Origin: Achromobacter deleyi | Lineage (GTDB): Bacteria; Pseudomonadota; Gammaproteobacteria; Burkholderiales; Burkholderiaceae_B | Direction of reading: 5' to 3' | Length of the DNA: 64,000 nt | Assembly (NCBI RefSeq): GCF_016127315.1 | Contig: NZ_CP065997.1 | Location: 4,774,001-4,838,000 of the forward strand | Part shown: positions 35,296 to 44,400 of the stretch, piece by piece | Layout: each line of letters opens with the position of its first letter | Position numbering within the stretch: position 1 is the first letter of the stretch | Translations under genes and position numbers: made by a program | The notes under the pieces: generated by a model | The model's input: only the letters and a program-made list of their open reading frames with translations | Databases searched by the model: none | What the model was told of the DNA's origin: nothing

Positions 35296-38200
35296 CGGAC
35301 ATATCCACTTTGCGCACGGCCTTGGCGCAATGGACGCAGAAGCGGATGCTCATGCAGTCGGCGCCGAACATGACGCAGGCGCCCGTGTCGGCGTCGCTGA
35401 AAGTGTTGGCCGCCAGGCCCTGGTGGCAGTGGTTGCCCCACTTGGAATAGAAGAACGGCCCCTTGTCGAGCTTGGACGAGTCCATGTCGGCTTCGTCCGG
35501 ATGCGCCTGGACCCATTCCGGGCCGCTCGGCGTCATGCCGATCAGGTGGCCGATTTCGTGGACGAAGGTCTCCTGCTGGTAGTCCATCGTCACCGGATCC
35601 CAGGGCGACAGCGCGGCCACGCAGAGCAGGTTGGTGTTGTAGAAGGCGATGCCCGCCGCGGCGCTTTCCATGAGCCGCACGCGCAGCACGATCTTGCCAG
35701 CCGTCGGCACGGGCAGCAGCCCCTCCAGGCGGACGTTCACGGCATGGCAGGCCTTGGGCTCGGCCGGATCGTAGGGAACCGGCGTGACCCGATCGCGCGG
35801 CACCACCGCGCGTCGCACGCCGGCGGCCGGGTCGGTGTACTCGAACAGGCATTCCAGGAACCAGTCCTGGCCCGGGTCGATGTTGTACCAGAGGAAGCTG
35901 ACGTCGCCGGCGGCATCGGCGAACTGGACCTGCGTGTTGCCCGCGCCCGGACCGGCGGTGGCGCGGATGTAGAAGGGCTGCACCGGCTTCGGCGTGGCGA
36001 GCCGGTCCACGTGGCAGGCCACGATGGTGTAGGGCTCGCGCGCGGCGCCTTGCGATTGGGCGTACACCGAGCGCGCCGCGCTGCGCAGGCGCGGATCGTC
36101 CGCGCTGTTGTCGTAGATCACATCGTAATTGGCCTGGCCGCGCGTGGTCAGCGGCGGCAGCTGCACCACGTCCACGCCGTGCCGCGCGTACTCGGTGGCG
36201 GTCGGCTGGAAGCCGTGCGGGCGTTGCATCGGCTCGGGGCCGGGCAGCATGATTTCCTGGACGTACAGGCGCCTGACCGTTTCCACGACTTCGGTGGAGA
36301 TGATCTGGTTCTTGTCGTTGACCACCTCGAACAGATAGGTGTTCAGCCCGGCGGCCGGCAGCGTGATGTCGTCGACGATCTTGGTGCCGTCCGCGTCGGT
36401 GACGTAGCTGTAGGAACGCTGGTTCGGTTCGCGGTAGAGCGGCTGGCGGCTCAGCTCGCGCGCCGAGTACTGCGCATTGCCGGGCCGCGGGCTGACCTTG
36501 ACCGTGAAGCGGTGCTGGCCGGCCTTGTCGAAGCGCACGCGGATCTTGGGCTTGTTGGTCTGGCGGTCCAGGCTGGTGAGCGCCTGGCCGTCGTTCCAGC
36601 GTTCCTCGGCCTGTGGCAGGTTGACGTATTGCAGCTTGGCGCCGCTGCGCGCCTGGTAGGGCGAGGCCGCCGTGGCGGCCGGCGTGGGCGTGTCGCCCGC
36701 CGTGCCGCCGGTGGCGTCGCCGGGCACCCGCGCGGCGCCGGGCAGGCTGATGCCGGCCGCTTCCATCACGCGCCGCGCCAGGCCCGGATAGGGCGAGTTG
36801 GCCACCGCCGGGATGTTCATGATGGTTTCCGCGACCTTGGGCAGCGTCACGCTGGAAATGCTGGGCGACTGCAGGATGGCGCCCACCACCGTGGGGATCG
36901 CGGAGTTGGTCAGCCCCGGCGTGCTGAGGATGGCGCCGGCCACGGCGGGCAGGTTGCCCTGGGTGACGTCGGGCATCGACAGCAGCGCGTTCACGGTGGA
37001 GCCCAACGCCGCGCCGCGGTCGCCCATGACACCCATGGCCTGCGTCATCATCGGGCCGATGGCCGCGCCCACGCCGCCGCCGCCCGCGGCCGCCAGGCCG
37101 GAGGCGGCCGACAGCGCCGAAGCGGCCGAGGCGTTGCCCATGGCGCCGGCCGCCTGCGCGGCCATGCCGGTGGCCGACGACGCCATGCCGGCGGTCTGCG
37201 CGGCCAGGCCGGGAGAGGCGGCTGCCGCCGCGCCCGAAGCCGTCGCGCCGGCGCCGCCCGCGGCTGCCGATGCGCCCGCGGCGCCACCGGCGCCGGCCGA
37301 GGCGCCGGACAGCATGCCGCCGGCCTTGGAGCCCAGCGCGGCGGCTTGCGAGGCCATCGCCGTGGCCTGGTCGGCCATGGCGCCGGCCTGCGACACCGCG
37401 CCGGCGGCGTTGGCCAGGCCGGCGGGCAGGGGCACGGCGCTGGCGAGCGCGCTGCCGGCGCCTTGCGTCAGGGACGCGGCGCCATCGCTCACCAGGGATT
37501 GCGTGGCGTTGCCGGCCGCCGAAGCGGCGCGCCCCATCAGCGACGGGGTGCCGCCGCTCATCAGCGACGGCGTGACCGCGCCCACCGCGGATTGCGCCAT
37601 GCCGCCGGCCTTGGCCGCCACGCCCGAGACCAGGCCGGAGCCGGCTTCGGTGACGGCGCCCATGGCCTTGCCGGCCATCGCGCCCAGATCCTGCACCGGC
37701 TTGAGCGCGGCGCCGGCCATGGACTTGGCCTTGTCCAGCATGCCTGAGGCGGCCGTCAGGCCGCCCGACAGCGCGCTGGCGCCGCTTGCCAGGGCCGAGC
37801 CGATACCGCTCGAGGCGGAGGCATCGGCGGCGGCCGGCGCGGCGGCGAGGGCGTCGGACGCGCCGGCGGCATTGAGCGCCTTGCCCGAACCATTCAGGGC
37901 CTGACGCAGCGCGTTGGGCCGGTGCACCAGTTCGGCCGTCACCAGCATCGGGTCGCCGACCTGGCTGGACGGCAGCGCGGGCAGGGCCGCGGCGTCGCTG
38001 GCCGGGCCGATGAGGTTGTGCGAGGCGCCCTTGACGGAAAACATGCCGGGGCCCTTGAAGAGGATGTCGCCGCCGTCCATGACGATGCTGCCGCCCGCCG
38101 CCTGCAAGGTGATGCGGGTGTTCGCCAGGATCTCGATGCTGTCGGTGGTGGACGTGATCGTGATGTCCTGGCCCGCCAGCATTTCCAGCATGTCGGTGTG

Positions 38201-40534
38201 CGCGTGGATCGACACCGGCGCGTTGGCGGCGATGGCGCGCAGGCCGCCGTCCTGCACGAACAGGCTGGAGGATCGGCCCGAGGCGCTGGCGAAGGTCTGG
38301 CGCGCCGATACGTGGCCGTCGGCCTGGGCGGTCGCGTGCAGGTTTTCGCTGGCGTGCAGGATCGCGCTGGCGGGCGTCGCCAGGTTCAGCGACGAGGGCG
38401 CGTCGACCAGCAGCCGGGCGCCGTCGATGCGTTCGACCGGGTCGGTGCCGCTGCGCTCGTTGGCGCTGGCCTTCACCGCCTGCTGGCCGCCGACGCTGCC
38501 GGCGTAACGGCCGTCGGCCTTGGGATCCAGCGCCTGGATCAGCGGGTTGAACTGTTCGTTGGCCGCCAGGGCGCGCGCCTCGCTCTGGGTGGCCGCGTTG
38601 TCGATGCGCTGCGCCGCATGTTGCGCGCCGCGCAGCAGCGTCAGCGCTTCCTGCGTATCGGCCTGGGTGGATCGGGCGCTTTCGCGGGCGTTGGCCGACA
38701 GCAGCATGCCCTGGCCCGATCGCACCACGGTCCAGGCGTCGGAACGCAATTCGAAACCCGTGCCGCGCCATTGGCCGCGCGTCGATTCGTCCGCGCCTTG
38801 CTTGACCAGGTAGCCCAGCCCCAACTGGGAGGCGGCGATGGAACTGGACAGGCGCGTGCGCACCTGGCCGGCCGTGTCGTCGAACAACCATTGGCTGTAG
38901 CCGCTGCCATCCAGGCCCTGGCTGTGCCAGCCGCTGAGCGTGCCGGGATGGTTGGCGTCGCCGTCGACCCCCGCGGTCCAGGGCGGCAGGTCGGTGTCGT
39001 TGTACAGCTGCGCCACGACCACGGGCTGGTCGATGTCGCCGTCCAGGAATTCCACCAGCACTTCGGTGCCCTGGCGCGGCAGGTGATGCGCGCCCCAGTT
39101 GGGGCCGGCCTGCGCGCCGCTGACGCGCAGCCAGGTGCCGGAGCGATCGTCGCCCGGCGCGTTGCCGGCGTCGTCGCCATGGCTGCGGTGGCGCAGGCCG
39201 CCCGCCAGCGGGCGCTCGCCGCGCTGCCACGGAAACTGGACTTTGACGCGCAGGTCGCGGCCGGTGGTCAGGGCGGCGTCCTCGGCCGTCACGACGACGG
39301 CGGTGGCGCCCTCGGGCGCGGTTGGCTTGGCGCGCCAGGCGGGCAGCAGCGGGGCCGCGGCCGGCTGCGCGCTGAACGTGTTGCGGTAGGCGCCGCGCTC
39401 CAGGTCGGCCTCGCCCAGCACCTGGGCGGCCTGGCTGCCCAGGTTGTTGGCGGCCTCGTGTTCGACGCGCAGCAGGGTGTAGCGGTTGCCGCCGAGTTCG
39501 TCCACGGCATTGCCCGAACCTTCGGCGTAGCGGTCGTGCTGGGTCAGCGCGAAGCGATGGCCCGGCATCATCTGGCGCGCCGTGCCGCCGCCGTCGAACC
39601 GCAGCATGCGCGCTTCGAACGCCTGCAGGCTGCGGGCGGCCTGCTGTTCGGCCGAGTCGTCGCCGCCGTGGCGGCCGTGGCCGTCATAGTCATAGTCTTC
39701 CAGCGCCGGCACGGCGCCCGCGTCTAGGTCGGAAGCCGCATGGGCGCCGTGGGCCAGCAACGTGCGGTCGTTCCAGGCCAGGCGCGTCACCGCGTTGGGG
39801 CGCACGTCGCGGGCCGCGCCAAAACGCGTCACGCTGTCTTCGGATTCGGTCGCGTCGCTGCGGTGAAAGCGCAGCGACGCCGCGGGGTTTTCCGGTTGCG
39901 TGGCGCGGGTGTCGAACACCACCAGCCGGTGTTGCGCGCCGCCGCCGCCGGCCTGCTGCCCGCCTTGCTGGTGGTCGAAGCGGAAACTCAATCCCGCCTC
40001 GGCCATCAGCCGCGTCACGAAGTCCAGGTCGGTCTCGCGGTACTGGGTGCGCACCGGGCGCGCGGCCTGCGGTTCGGTGATCTCGAAGGCGAACGCGGCC
40101 AAGGGGTAGTCCGCGAAAACCTCGGTCAGGATGTCGGTGACCGACTTGTCCTGGAAAACGAAGCTGTCGCGCCGCAGCCGCAGCGTCGCCAGCCAGGGCG
40201 CGGCATGCAGGCGGTAGCGCGCCAGCCCGCCGTCGGCGCCGAGCGCATCGACGCCTTCCACCACCGCGTGCCAGTGGCGCTGGCCGCCGTCGGCCAGCAG
40301 CAGGCTGACGCTGATCTCCTTGCCCAGCAGCGGCTCGACGTCCAGTTCGGCGGACGAGGCCAGGCAGTCCAGTGTCAGGGCGAACAGCTCGGAGACGCCT
40401 TCGCGCAGGCGCATGCGCTCGACCACCAGCGCATCGCCAAGCGGCGTCTGCACCTGCAGCAGGCGGGCGTTCTGGGACAGGGCGGCGACGTTCAGGCTGC
40501 TGTAGCCCGCGGGCGGGGGGGAACGATCGATCAT
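35276..40534 (-). CDS. vgrG: Evolved VgrG (TssI) with C-terminal zinc metalloprotease, copy 2
   Basis: Giant spike protein of 1752 residues. Residues 1 to about 560 are the VgrG core (FQDKSVTDILTEVFADYPL, TQYRETDLDFVTRLMAEAG, LPRQGTEVLVEFLDGDIDQP) followed by DUF2345 to about 870. Residues 880-1290 are Ala/Gly/Ser-rich low complexity, including four 18-residue repeats (1184-1255). The C-terminal 450 residues end in a protease-like domain with FVHEIGHLIGM (HEIGH at 1659-1663), two later histidines in NHCHQG (1702, 1704) and a Met-turn-like ACVMFG (1719-1724). Plan and motifs indicate a secreted metzincin-like effector fused to the spike. It is in the tssJKL operon, and a secreted protein and a membrane protein follow. 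Confidence 0.87.
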   Translation of the reverse strand: MIDRSPPPAGYSSLNVAALSQNARLLQVQTPLGDALVVERMRLREGVSELFALTLDCLASSAELDVEPLLGKEISVSLLLADGGQRHWHAVVEGVDALGADGGLARYRLHAAPWLATLRLRRDSFVFQDKSVTDILTEVFADYPLAAFAFEITEPQAARPVRTQYRETDLDFVTRLMAEAGLSFRFDHQQGGQQAGGGGAQHRLVVFDTRATQPENPAASLRFHRSDATESEDSVTRFGAARDVRPNAVTRLAWNDRTLLAHGAHAASDLDAGAVPALEDYDYDGHGRHGGDDSAEQQAARSLQAFEARMLRFDGGGTARQMMPGHRFALTQHDRYAEGSGNAVDELGGNRYTLLRVEHEAANNLGSQAAQVLGEADLERGAYRNTFSAQPAAAPLLPAWRAKPTAPEGATAVVVTAEDAALTTGRDLRVKVQFPWQRGERPLAGGLRHRSHGDDAGNAPGDDRSGTWLRVSGAQAGPNWGAHHLPRQGTEVLVEFLDGDIDQPVVVAQLYNDTDLPPWTAGVDGDANHPGTLSGWHSQGLDGSGYSQWLFDDTAGQVRTRLSSSIAASQLGLGYLVKQGADESTRGQWRGTGFELRSDAWTVVRSGQGMLLSANARESARSTQADTQEALTLLRGAQHAAQRIDNAATQSEARALAANEQFNPLIQALDPKADGRYAGSVGGQQAVKASANERSGTDPVERIDGARLLVDAPSSLNLATPASAILHASENLHATAQADGHVSARQTFASASGRSSSLFVQDGGLRAIAANAPVSIHAHTDMLEMLAGQDITITSTTDSIEILANTRITLQAAGGSIVMDGGDILFKGPGMFSVKGASHNLIGPASDAAALPALPSSQVGDPMLVTAELVHRPNALRQALNGSGKALNAAGASDALAAAPAAADASASSGIGSALASGASALSGGLTAASGMLDKAKSMAGAALKPVQDLGAMAGKAMGAVTEAGSGLVSGVAAKAGGMAQSAVGAVTPSLMSGGTPSLMGRAASAAGNATQSLVSDGAASLTQGAGSALASAVPLPAGLANAAGAVSQAGAMADQATAMASQAAALGSKAGGMLSGASAGAGGAAGASAAAGGAGATASGAAAAASPGLAAQTAGMASSATGMAAQAAGAMGNASAASALSAASGLAAAGGGGVGAAIGPMMTQAMGVMGDRGAALGSTVNALLSMPDVTQGNLPAVAGAILSTPGLTNSAIPTVVGAILQSPSISSVTLPKVAETIMNIPAVANSPYPGLARRVMEAAGISLPGAARVPGDATGGTAGDTPTPAATAASPYQARSGAKLQYVNLPQAEERWNDGQALTSLDRQTNKPKIRVRFDKAGQHRFTVKVSPRPGNAQYSARELSRQPLYREPNQRSYSYVTDADGTKIVDDITLPAAGLNTYLFEVVNDKNQIISTEVVETVRRLYVQEIMLPGPEPMQRPHGFQPTATEYARHGVDVVQLPPLTTRGQANYDVIYDNSADDPRLRSAARSVYAQSQGAAREPYTIVACHVDRLATPKPVQPFYIRATAGPGAGNTQVQFADAAGDVSFLWYNIDPGQDWFLECLFEYTDPAAGVRRAVVPRDRVTPVPYDPAEPKACHAVNVRLEGLLPVPTAGKIVLRVRLMESAAAGIAFYNTNLLCVAALSPWDPVTMDYQQETFVHEIGHLIGMTPSGPEWVQAHPDEADMDSSKLDKGPFFYSKWGNHCHQGLAANTFSDADTGACVMFGADCMSIRFCVHCAKAVRKVDMSGGWPTF
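36770..36985 (-). repeat. Four 18-residue tandem repeats inside vgrG2
   Basis: Four consecutive 54-base units encode 18-residue repeats with consensus [IL]-[LM]-x-x-P-x-[hydrophobic]-x4-[LIY]-P-x-[VL]-x3. They are diverged in DNA but regular in protein, and lie at the end of the Ala-rich linker just before the protease region. They could form a helical solenoid spacer. Confidence 0.6.
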
Positions 40535-40559
40535 GATGCGTGGCGGTGTGCGTGGGCCG

Positions 40560-41339
40560 TCAGGGCAGCGAGATGGTCAGGTGGGCGGCGCGCGGGCCGA
40601 GCTTGACGATGTCGTGGTACGGCGCCATGGCCGTCTGCATGTCGCCGTTCAGGAAGTGCGCCATGCCGAGGTAGGCCAGCAGGCCGAGCAGGGCGAACAG
40701 TGCGCCGATGCTCCACAGCGGCACGTCGCGCTTGAGCGTGTGGGCGATCTTGTCCGGCAGCGGCCAGTGCGGCGCGAAACCGGCGCGCTTGCCGCGCAGC
40801 AGCGCGATCTCGTCGCCCAGGCGCGCGGTCAGGTAGCCGAGCTTTTCCTGGCCCTCGATCATGTACTTGCCCTGGAAGCCCAGCAGCAGGCACATGTAGA
40901 ACACCTCCAGCGACTGCAGCCGCGGCGCGCCCTGCGCGCGCAGGTCTTCCAGGCGCGAGAAGAAGTTCTCGCCCGCCAGTTGCTCGCCGAACAACGTCAG
41001 CTGCAAGGGCTGCAGCATCCAGGCGTCGCGGATCGAGAACTGCGAGTTCAGCACGGTCTCGTCGACCGCGGCGCAGAACGCGTACTTGGTGGCGTAGACA
41101 TCCTCGGCCGGGATGTCCATCTTCTTGGCGCTGCGCTCGAAGTCCGCCAGGAACTGCTGCACCCGCGCCGAGAACGAGGCGGGGCTGGCCGGCTCCTGGC
41201 CGCTCTTGAGCAGGAACAGCATCAGGAAGCCGTCGTACAGCAGGTCCAGCAGGGACTTGGCGGGGCGCGTGCCGTAGAAGTCGGCGGCGCGGGGCGGAAG
41301 CGAGGCTGCGGTCATCAGAGAGGGCGCGTCGGCGGTCAT
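40560..41339 (-). CDS. tssL: T6SS inner-membrane protein TssL (DotU/IcmH)
   Basis: Product of 259 residues: a cytoplasmic helical domain of the DotU family (LLDLLYDGFLMLFLLKSGQE, VYATKYAFCAAVDETVLNSQ, GENFFSRLEDLRAQG, LEVFYMCLLLGFQGKYM) and one C-terminal transmembrane helix (IGALFALLGLLAYLGMAHFL). TssL partners with TssM and the baseplate. There is no fused OmpA domain; the separate OmpA/BON protein at 18.1 kb may take that role. It lies between tssK (37-bp gap) and vgrG2 (25-bp gap). Confidence 0.95.
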   Translation of the reverse strand: MTADAPSLMTAASLPPRAADFYGTRPAKSLLDLLYDGFLMLFLLKSGQEPASPASFSARVQQFLADFERSAKKMDIPAEDVYATKYAFCAAVDETVLNSQFSIRDAWMLQPLQLTLFGEQLAGENFFSRLEDLRAQGAPRLQSLEVFYMCLLLGFQGKYMIEGQEKLGYLTARLGDEIALLRGKRAGFAPHWPLPDKIAHTLKRDVPLWSIGALFALLGLLAYLGMAHFLNGDMQTAMAPYHDIVKLGPRAAHLTISLP

Positions 41340-41376
41340 GGCGGCTCTTTCGGTTGGCGTCTTGTGTCGGGGCCGG

Positions 41377-42723
41377 TCAGCGGGTGACGGCGATCAGGTC
41401 CAGCTTGAGTTCGGGAATGCCGGAGGGCGCGTAGATGGCGATGCTGCGGGCCTGCAGCATGCGGTCGTACAGCGATCCGCGGGTCTGCAGCGTGAAATAG
41501 CACGCGCCCGGCTTGACCGGCACGGCCGGCGGCACCTGCGGCGTGTACACCAGCTGCACGCCGGGCATGGCCGACAGCACCAGCTTCTCGACGTCGTCGG
41601 GCGCGCCGACCTTGAAGCGCAGCGGCACCGTTTCGGCCAGCTCGCTGGCCGGCGTCGCGGCCGACACCGACAGGTACAGCGCGGTGGTCTCGTCGAGCTT
41701 GTCGGAATCGAGCCGGCCGACGTGGAACGACGGCCGCAGTTCCTCCAGCACGATCGAGAAGTAGCGGGTCGAGATGACGGTGTCGAGCAGGTCGCGCAGG
41801 ATCGTGTCCAGTTGCGCGAACGCGGCGCCGGGCTGCTCGTGGCGATACACCGGCAGGTCGGCCAGCGTGTGCACCTTCGAGAAGGTCATCAGCGCGCCGG
41901 CCAGCCGCAGCATCTCCTGGAACAGGCGCTCGGGGTGCAGCTGCGGGTTGTGGAACAGGTGCGACAGCGCCGAGTAGGCCTCGTTGGCGGTGTGCAGCAG
42001 CCAGAACGAGGCCACGTCGCCCGAGCGGAATTCGATGATGTTCTTGCTGGGCTCGCGGTGAAAGCCATAGAGCGCGTTGACCTTGGCCTGCAGCGCGTCC
42101 AGCAGGCGGCGCAATTGCTCGAACAGCGCGCCGCAGGCCTGCACCGTCAGGCTGGGGGCGATGAAGCTGGTGTCCAGTTCGTAGCCCGCGCTGGCGGTGC
42201 GGCGCACCCGCGCCACCGGGATGGTCAGCAGCGCGTCGCGCGGCTCGTGTTCGGACAGCAGGCGCACGTTCTTGCGCAGGAACGCCAGTTCGGCGGTGCT
42301 GGCGTTGGTGTACAGGTCGGGGGCGGGGCGGTCGTGGTGCGCGTAGCGCGAGTCGAAGCCTTCCGCCTGCTGCGCATCGCGGTAGTTGCCGCCGATGTCC
42401 TTCATGGGGTGCAGCGCCAGGTAGAACACCGCTTCGCTGGCGCCGTCCAGGCCATCCAGCGCCACCGCGGGCGGCAGGTCGTCGTTGTGGGGCGCGTTGT
42501 AGATTTCGCCGTCGGGGAAGATCGCCGACAGCTCGGTGGCGCGCAGCATGCCGTTGGCGAGCGCCGCGGCATCGAAGCGCACGGTGCGCAGTCCCCACGA
42601 ATACGGGTGCAGCGCCCGGCTCATTTCCGCCAGGCGGGCCTCATGGTAGGCGTCCTGCCGCTGAAAATGCTGGGGCCGCAGGAACAGCCCCTCTCCCCAC
42701 AAAATCTTCGCTGAATAACTCAC
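41377..42723 (-). CDS. tssK: T6SS baseplate protein TssK
   Basis: Product of 448 residues, the typical TssK length. Diagnostic segments include ILWGEGLFLRPQHFQRQDAY at the N-terminus, PAPDLYTNASTAELAFLRKN centrally and the C-terminal GIPELKLDLIAV. TssK trimers connect the baseplate wedges to the TssL/TssM membrane complex. It is the second gene of the tssJ-tssK-tssL unit; 73 bases separate it from tssJ. Confidence 0.95.
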   Translation of the reverse strand: MSYSAKILWGEGLFLRPQHFQRQDAYHEARLAEMSRALHPYSWGLRTVRFDAAALANGMLRATELSAIFPDGEIYNAPHNDDLPPAVALDGLDGASEAVFYLALHPMKDIGGNYRDAQQAEGFDSRYAHHDRPAPDLYTNASTAELAFLRKNVRLLSEHEPRDALLTIPVARVRRTASAGYELDTSFIAPSLTVQACGALFEQLRRLLDALQAKVNALYGFHREPSKNIIEFRSGDVASFWLLHTANEAYSALSHLFHNPQLHPERLFQEMLRLAGALMTFSKVHTLADLPVYRHEQPGAAFAQLDTILRDLLDTVISTRYFSIVLEELRPSFHVGRLDSDKLDETTALYLSVSAATPASELAETVPLRFKVGAPDDVEKLVLSAMPGVQLVYTPQVPPAVPVKPGACYFTLQTRGSLYDRMLQARSIAIYAPSGIPELKLDLIAVTR

Positions 42724-42796
42724 GTTGGCGGGCTCTCGTTTATGTGTCTATATGAAGAGGACGTTTCACGTACCGGATCCAGGGCGAGCGCTGGAT

Positions 42797-43414
42797 TCAG
42801 TCAGGGCATTGCAACGAGCCCAGCCTGGAAGGATCGAATGCCGGCATGCCGGGCGGCAGCACGATCTTGCCGGTGGCGACCGTCATGGCGCACGCGTGTG
42901 CGCCAAGGACGATGCCGCTGTCTTCGACCGATTTGACCTCGAACACGTATTTCCAGCGCTGTGGCGCGGGTGCGTAAAACAAGGCGGCAACGGCGATATA
43001 GGTGGCGCCCTTCGGCACTTTTTCGACGTTTTCGAAGCGCTGGCCGGGAGTCAGTGTGATCTCGCGCGAAGCAATGAGACTGTCGCCCAATGCCGCCTTT
43101 TCGTGCTCAGTATCAACCAATTGCGTGAGCGGTGCGCGCTGAAATGCCTCGGCATTCTTCAAATAGTATGCTTTCGTAACGACCGCCGTTGGCTGGCCGC
43201 TGCTCGCATTCAAATTTTCTCCGGCGTGTATCGCCAATTTCACATCGGTGGGCGCATTCGGGTCCTTTTTCAGGCCTGCCGCATCAAGTGCCGTGCCGGT
43301 GATTCCGGCGACCGCGCCAAGGGCGGAAACCGCTGCACAACCCGTCATGACCGGGGCCACCGCGACCAGCAATGAGGCCGCCAAGCATCGCGATAAATTG
43401 AGATGTTTTGACAT
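42797..43414 (-). CDS. tssJ: T6SS outer-membrane lipoprotein TssJ
   Basis: Product of 205 residues with a lipoprotein signal peptide and lipobox MTGC (Cys26). The mature beta-sandwich domain carries TDVKLAIHAGENLNASSGQP and the interaction loop region AYYLKNAEAFQRA typical of TssJ/SciN. It anchors the TssM periplasmic tip at the outer membrane. It heads the minus unit and diverges from the lipoprotein-tssBC unit across a 156-bp relatively AT-rich region that must hold both promoters. The gene is lower in GC than its neighbours. Confidence 0.93.
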   Translation of the reverse strand: MSKHLNLSRCLAASLLVAVAPVMTGCAAVSALGAVAGITGTALDAAGLKKDPNAPTDVKLAIHAGENLNASSGQPTAVVTKAYYLKNAEAFQRAPLTQLVDTEHEKAALGDSLIASREITLTPGQRFENVEKVPKGATYIAVAALFYAPAPQRWKYVFEVKSVEDSGIVLGAHACAMTVATGKIVLPPGMPAFDPSRLGSLQCPD

Positions 43415-43570
43415 GGCTCTTTATACCGGATCATTGCGACAACATACAGATGAAGGCACGTTGAGCGATATTTCGTGGTGAGTTACATGACGTAATGCAC
43501 TGTAGTGGTGTACTAACAAAAAGTTGTTGAAATACGCGGCCCTTGGTTACATCGGACACGTTCCCCAAAA

Positions 43571-44332
43571 ATGCAACTTTCCCGGTATTTCCTCATAGGC
43601 GGTATGGTGGCCTTGATGGCCGGTTGCGCCACGACCAGCAAGCCCCAGACGGACGCCGAATACAAGCAATCGATCACCCGGGCCACCGAGACATTGGCCA
43701 ACAAGGGGGGCGATGAAGCCGTGGCCCAGTTCCAGGAAATCGCGCAGCGCAATCCCTCGCGCGGCGAGCCCTGGTCGTACATCGCCAAGATCCGTTTCGA
43801 TGAACAGAAATACGGGGAAGCCATCGTCGCCGCGGACGAAGCACTGAGCCGCGACCAGAACGATTTCACCGCCAAGACGGTGCGCGCCGTGGGCGGCCTG
43901 CGCGTTGCCATGCAATCGCTGGCGGACCTGCGCGCCGATGCGCTGCTGGCCGGCAATGCCCGCAACGACGCGGTGGCGCTGGCCGCTTCCATGCGCGAGA
44001 CGCTGGGCCAGGACGTGCTGTTCCCCGAGGGCCGCAAGCCGCCGTCGCGCGGCACGCGCCCGCCGCCCAAGCCGCGCAATGAGGGCGCCGCCGCGCCGGG
44101 TACGCCCGCAGCCGGTACGCCCGCAGCCGGTACGCCCTCTGCCGGCATTCCCGCGCCGGGTGCGCCTGCCGCCGGCGCGCCGGCCGCCGCCAACGGTGGC
44201 GCCAGCGCCGCGCCCGCGGCCCGGCCGGCGCAATCCGGCGGCGCCACGACGCCGGCGCAACCCGCGCAATCCACCCCGCCCGCCGGGGGCCGCGCGCCGG
44301 ATCCGTTCGGCAATCTGATCAACAAACCCTGA
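43571..44332 (+). CDS. T6SS-linked TPR lipoprotein with Pro/Ala-rich tail
   Basis: Product of 253 residues. The signal peptide ends with the lipobox LMAGC (Cys19); residues 30-120 form TPR-like helices (AVAQFQEIAQRNPSRGEPWS, AIVAADEALSRDQNDFTAKT). The last 110 residues are Pro/Ala/Gly-rich, including six 5-residue G-x-P-x-x repeats. It is the first gene of the tssBC-hcp unit; similar TPR lipoproteins precede tssB in related clusters and may help the trans-envelope complex. No function is established from the sequence alone. Confidence 0.8.
   Translation: MQLSRYFLIGGMVALMAGCATTSKPQTDAEYKQSITRATETLANKGGDEAVAQFQEIAQRNPSRGEPWSYIAKIRFDEQKYGEAIVAADEALSRDQNDFTAKTVRAVGGLRVAMQSLADLRADALLAGNARNDAVALAASMRETLGQDVLFPEGRKPPSRGTRPPPKPRNEGAAAPGTPAAGTPAAGTPSAGIPAPGAPAAGAPAAANGGASAAPAARPAQSGGATTPAQPAQSTPPAGGRAPDPFGNLINKP
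44099..44188 (+). repeat. Six 15-bp tandem repeats in the TPR lipoprotein gene
   Basis: Starting at 44099, six consecutive 15-base units encode GTPAA, GTPAA, GTPSA, GIPAP, GAPAA and GAPAA. The first two units are identical in DNA (GGTACGCCCGCAGCC), so copy number could vary between strains without breaking the frame. Confidence 0.75.
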
Positions 44333-44342
44333 TCGGCCCGCC

Positions 44343-44362
44343 GGACCCGGCAGGCCGGGTCC
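44343..44362 (+). other. Intercistronic hairpin before tssB
   Basis: GGACCCGG (44343-44350) and CCGGGTCC (44355-44362) form a perfect 8-bp stem with a 4-base loop, 10 bases after the lipoprotein stop and 38 bases before tssB. Without a T-run it is more likely a processing or stabilising element than a full terminator. Confidence 0.45.
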
Positions 44363-44400
44363 ACGCGCCTTCGTCACTACGCATCCGCTGGGAGCCCTCA

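Noticed and set aside
35145..39230. Long minus-strand frame overlapping vgrG2 in another phase
   Set aside because: It is Arg/Gly/Ala repeats without motif, inside the coding sequence of the evolved VgrG; a GC-driven shadow.
43415..43570. Promoter boxes (TTGTTG and TTACAT) before the lipoprotein-tssBC unit
   Set aside because: A promoter must exist here, but the matches are poor and I could not choose one with confidence.
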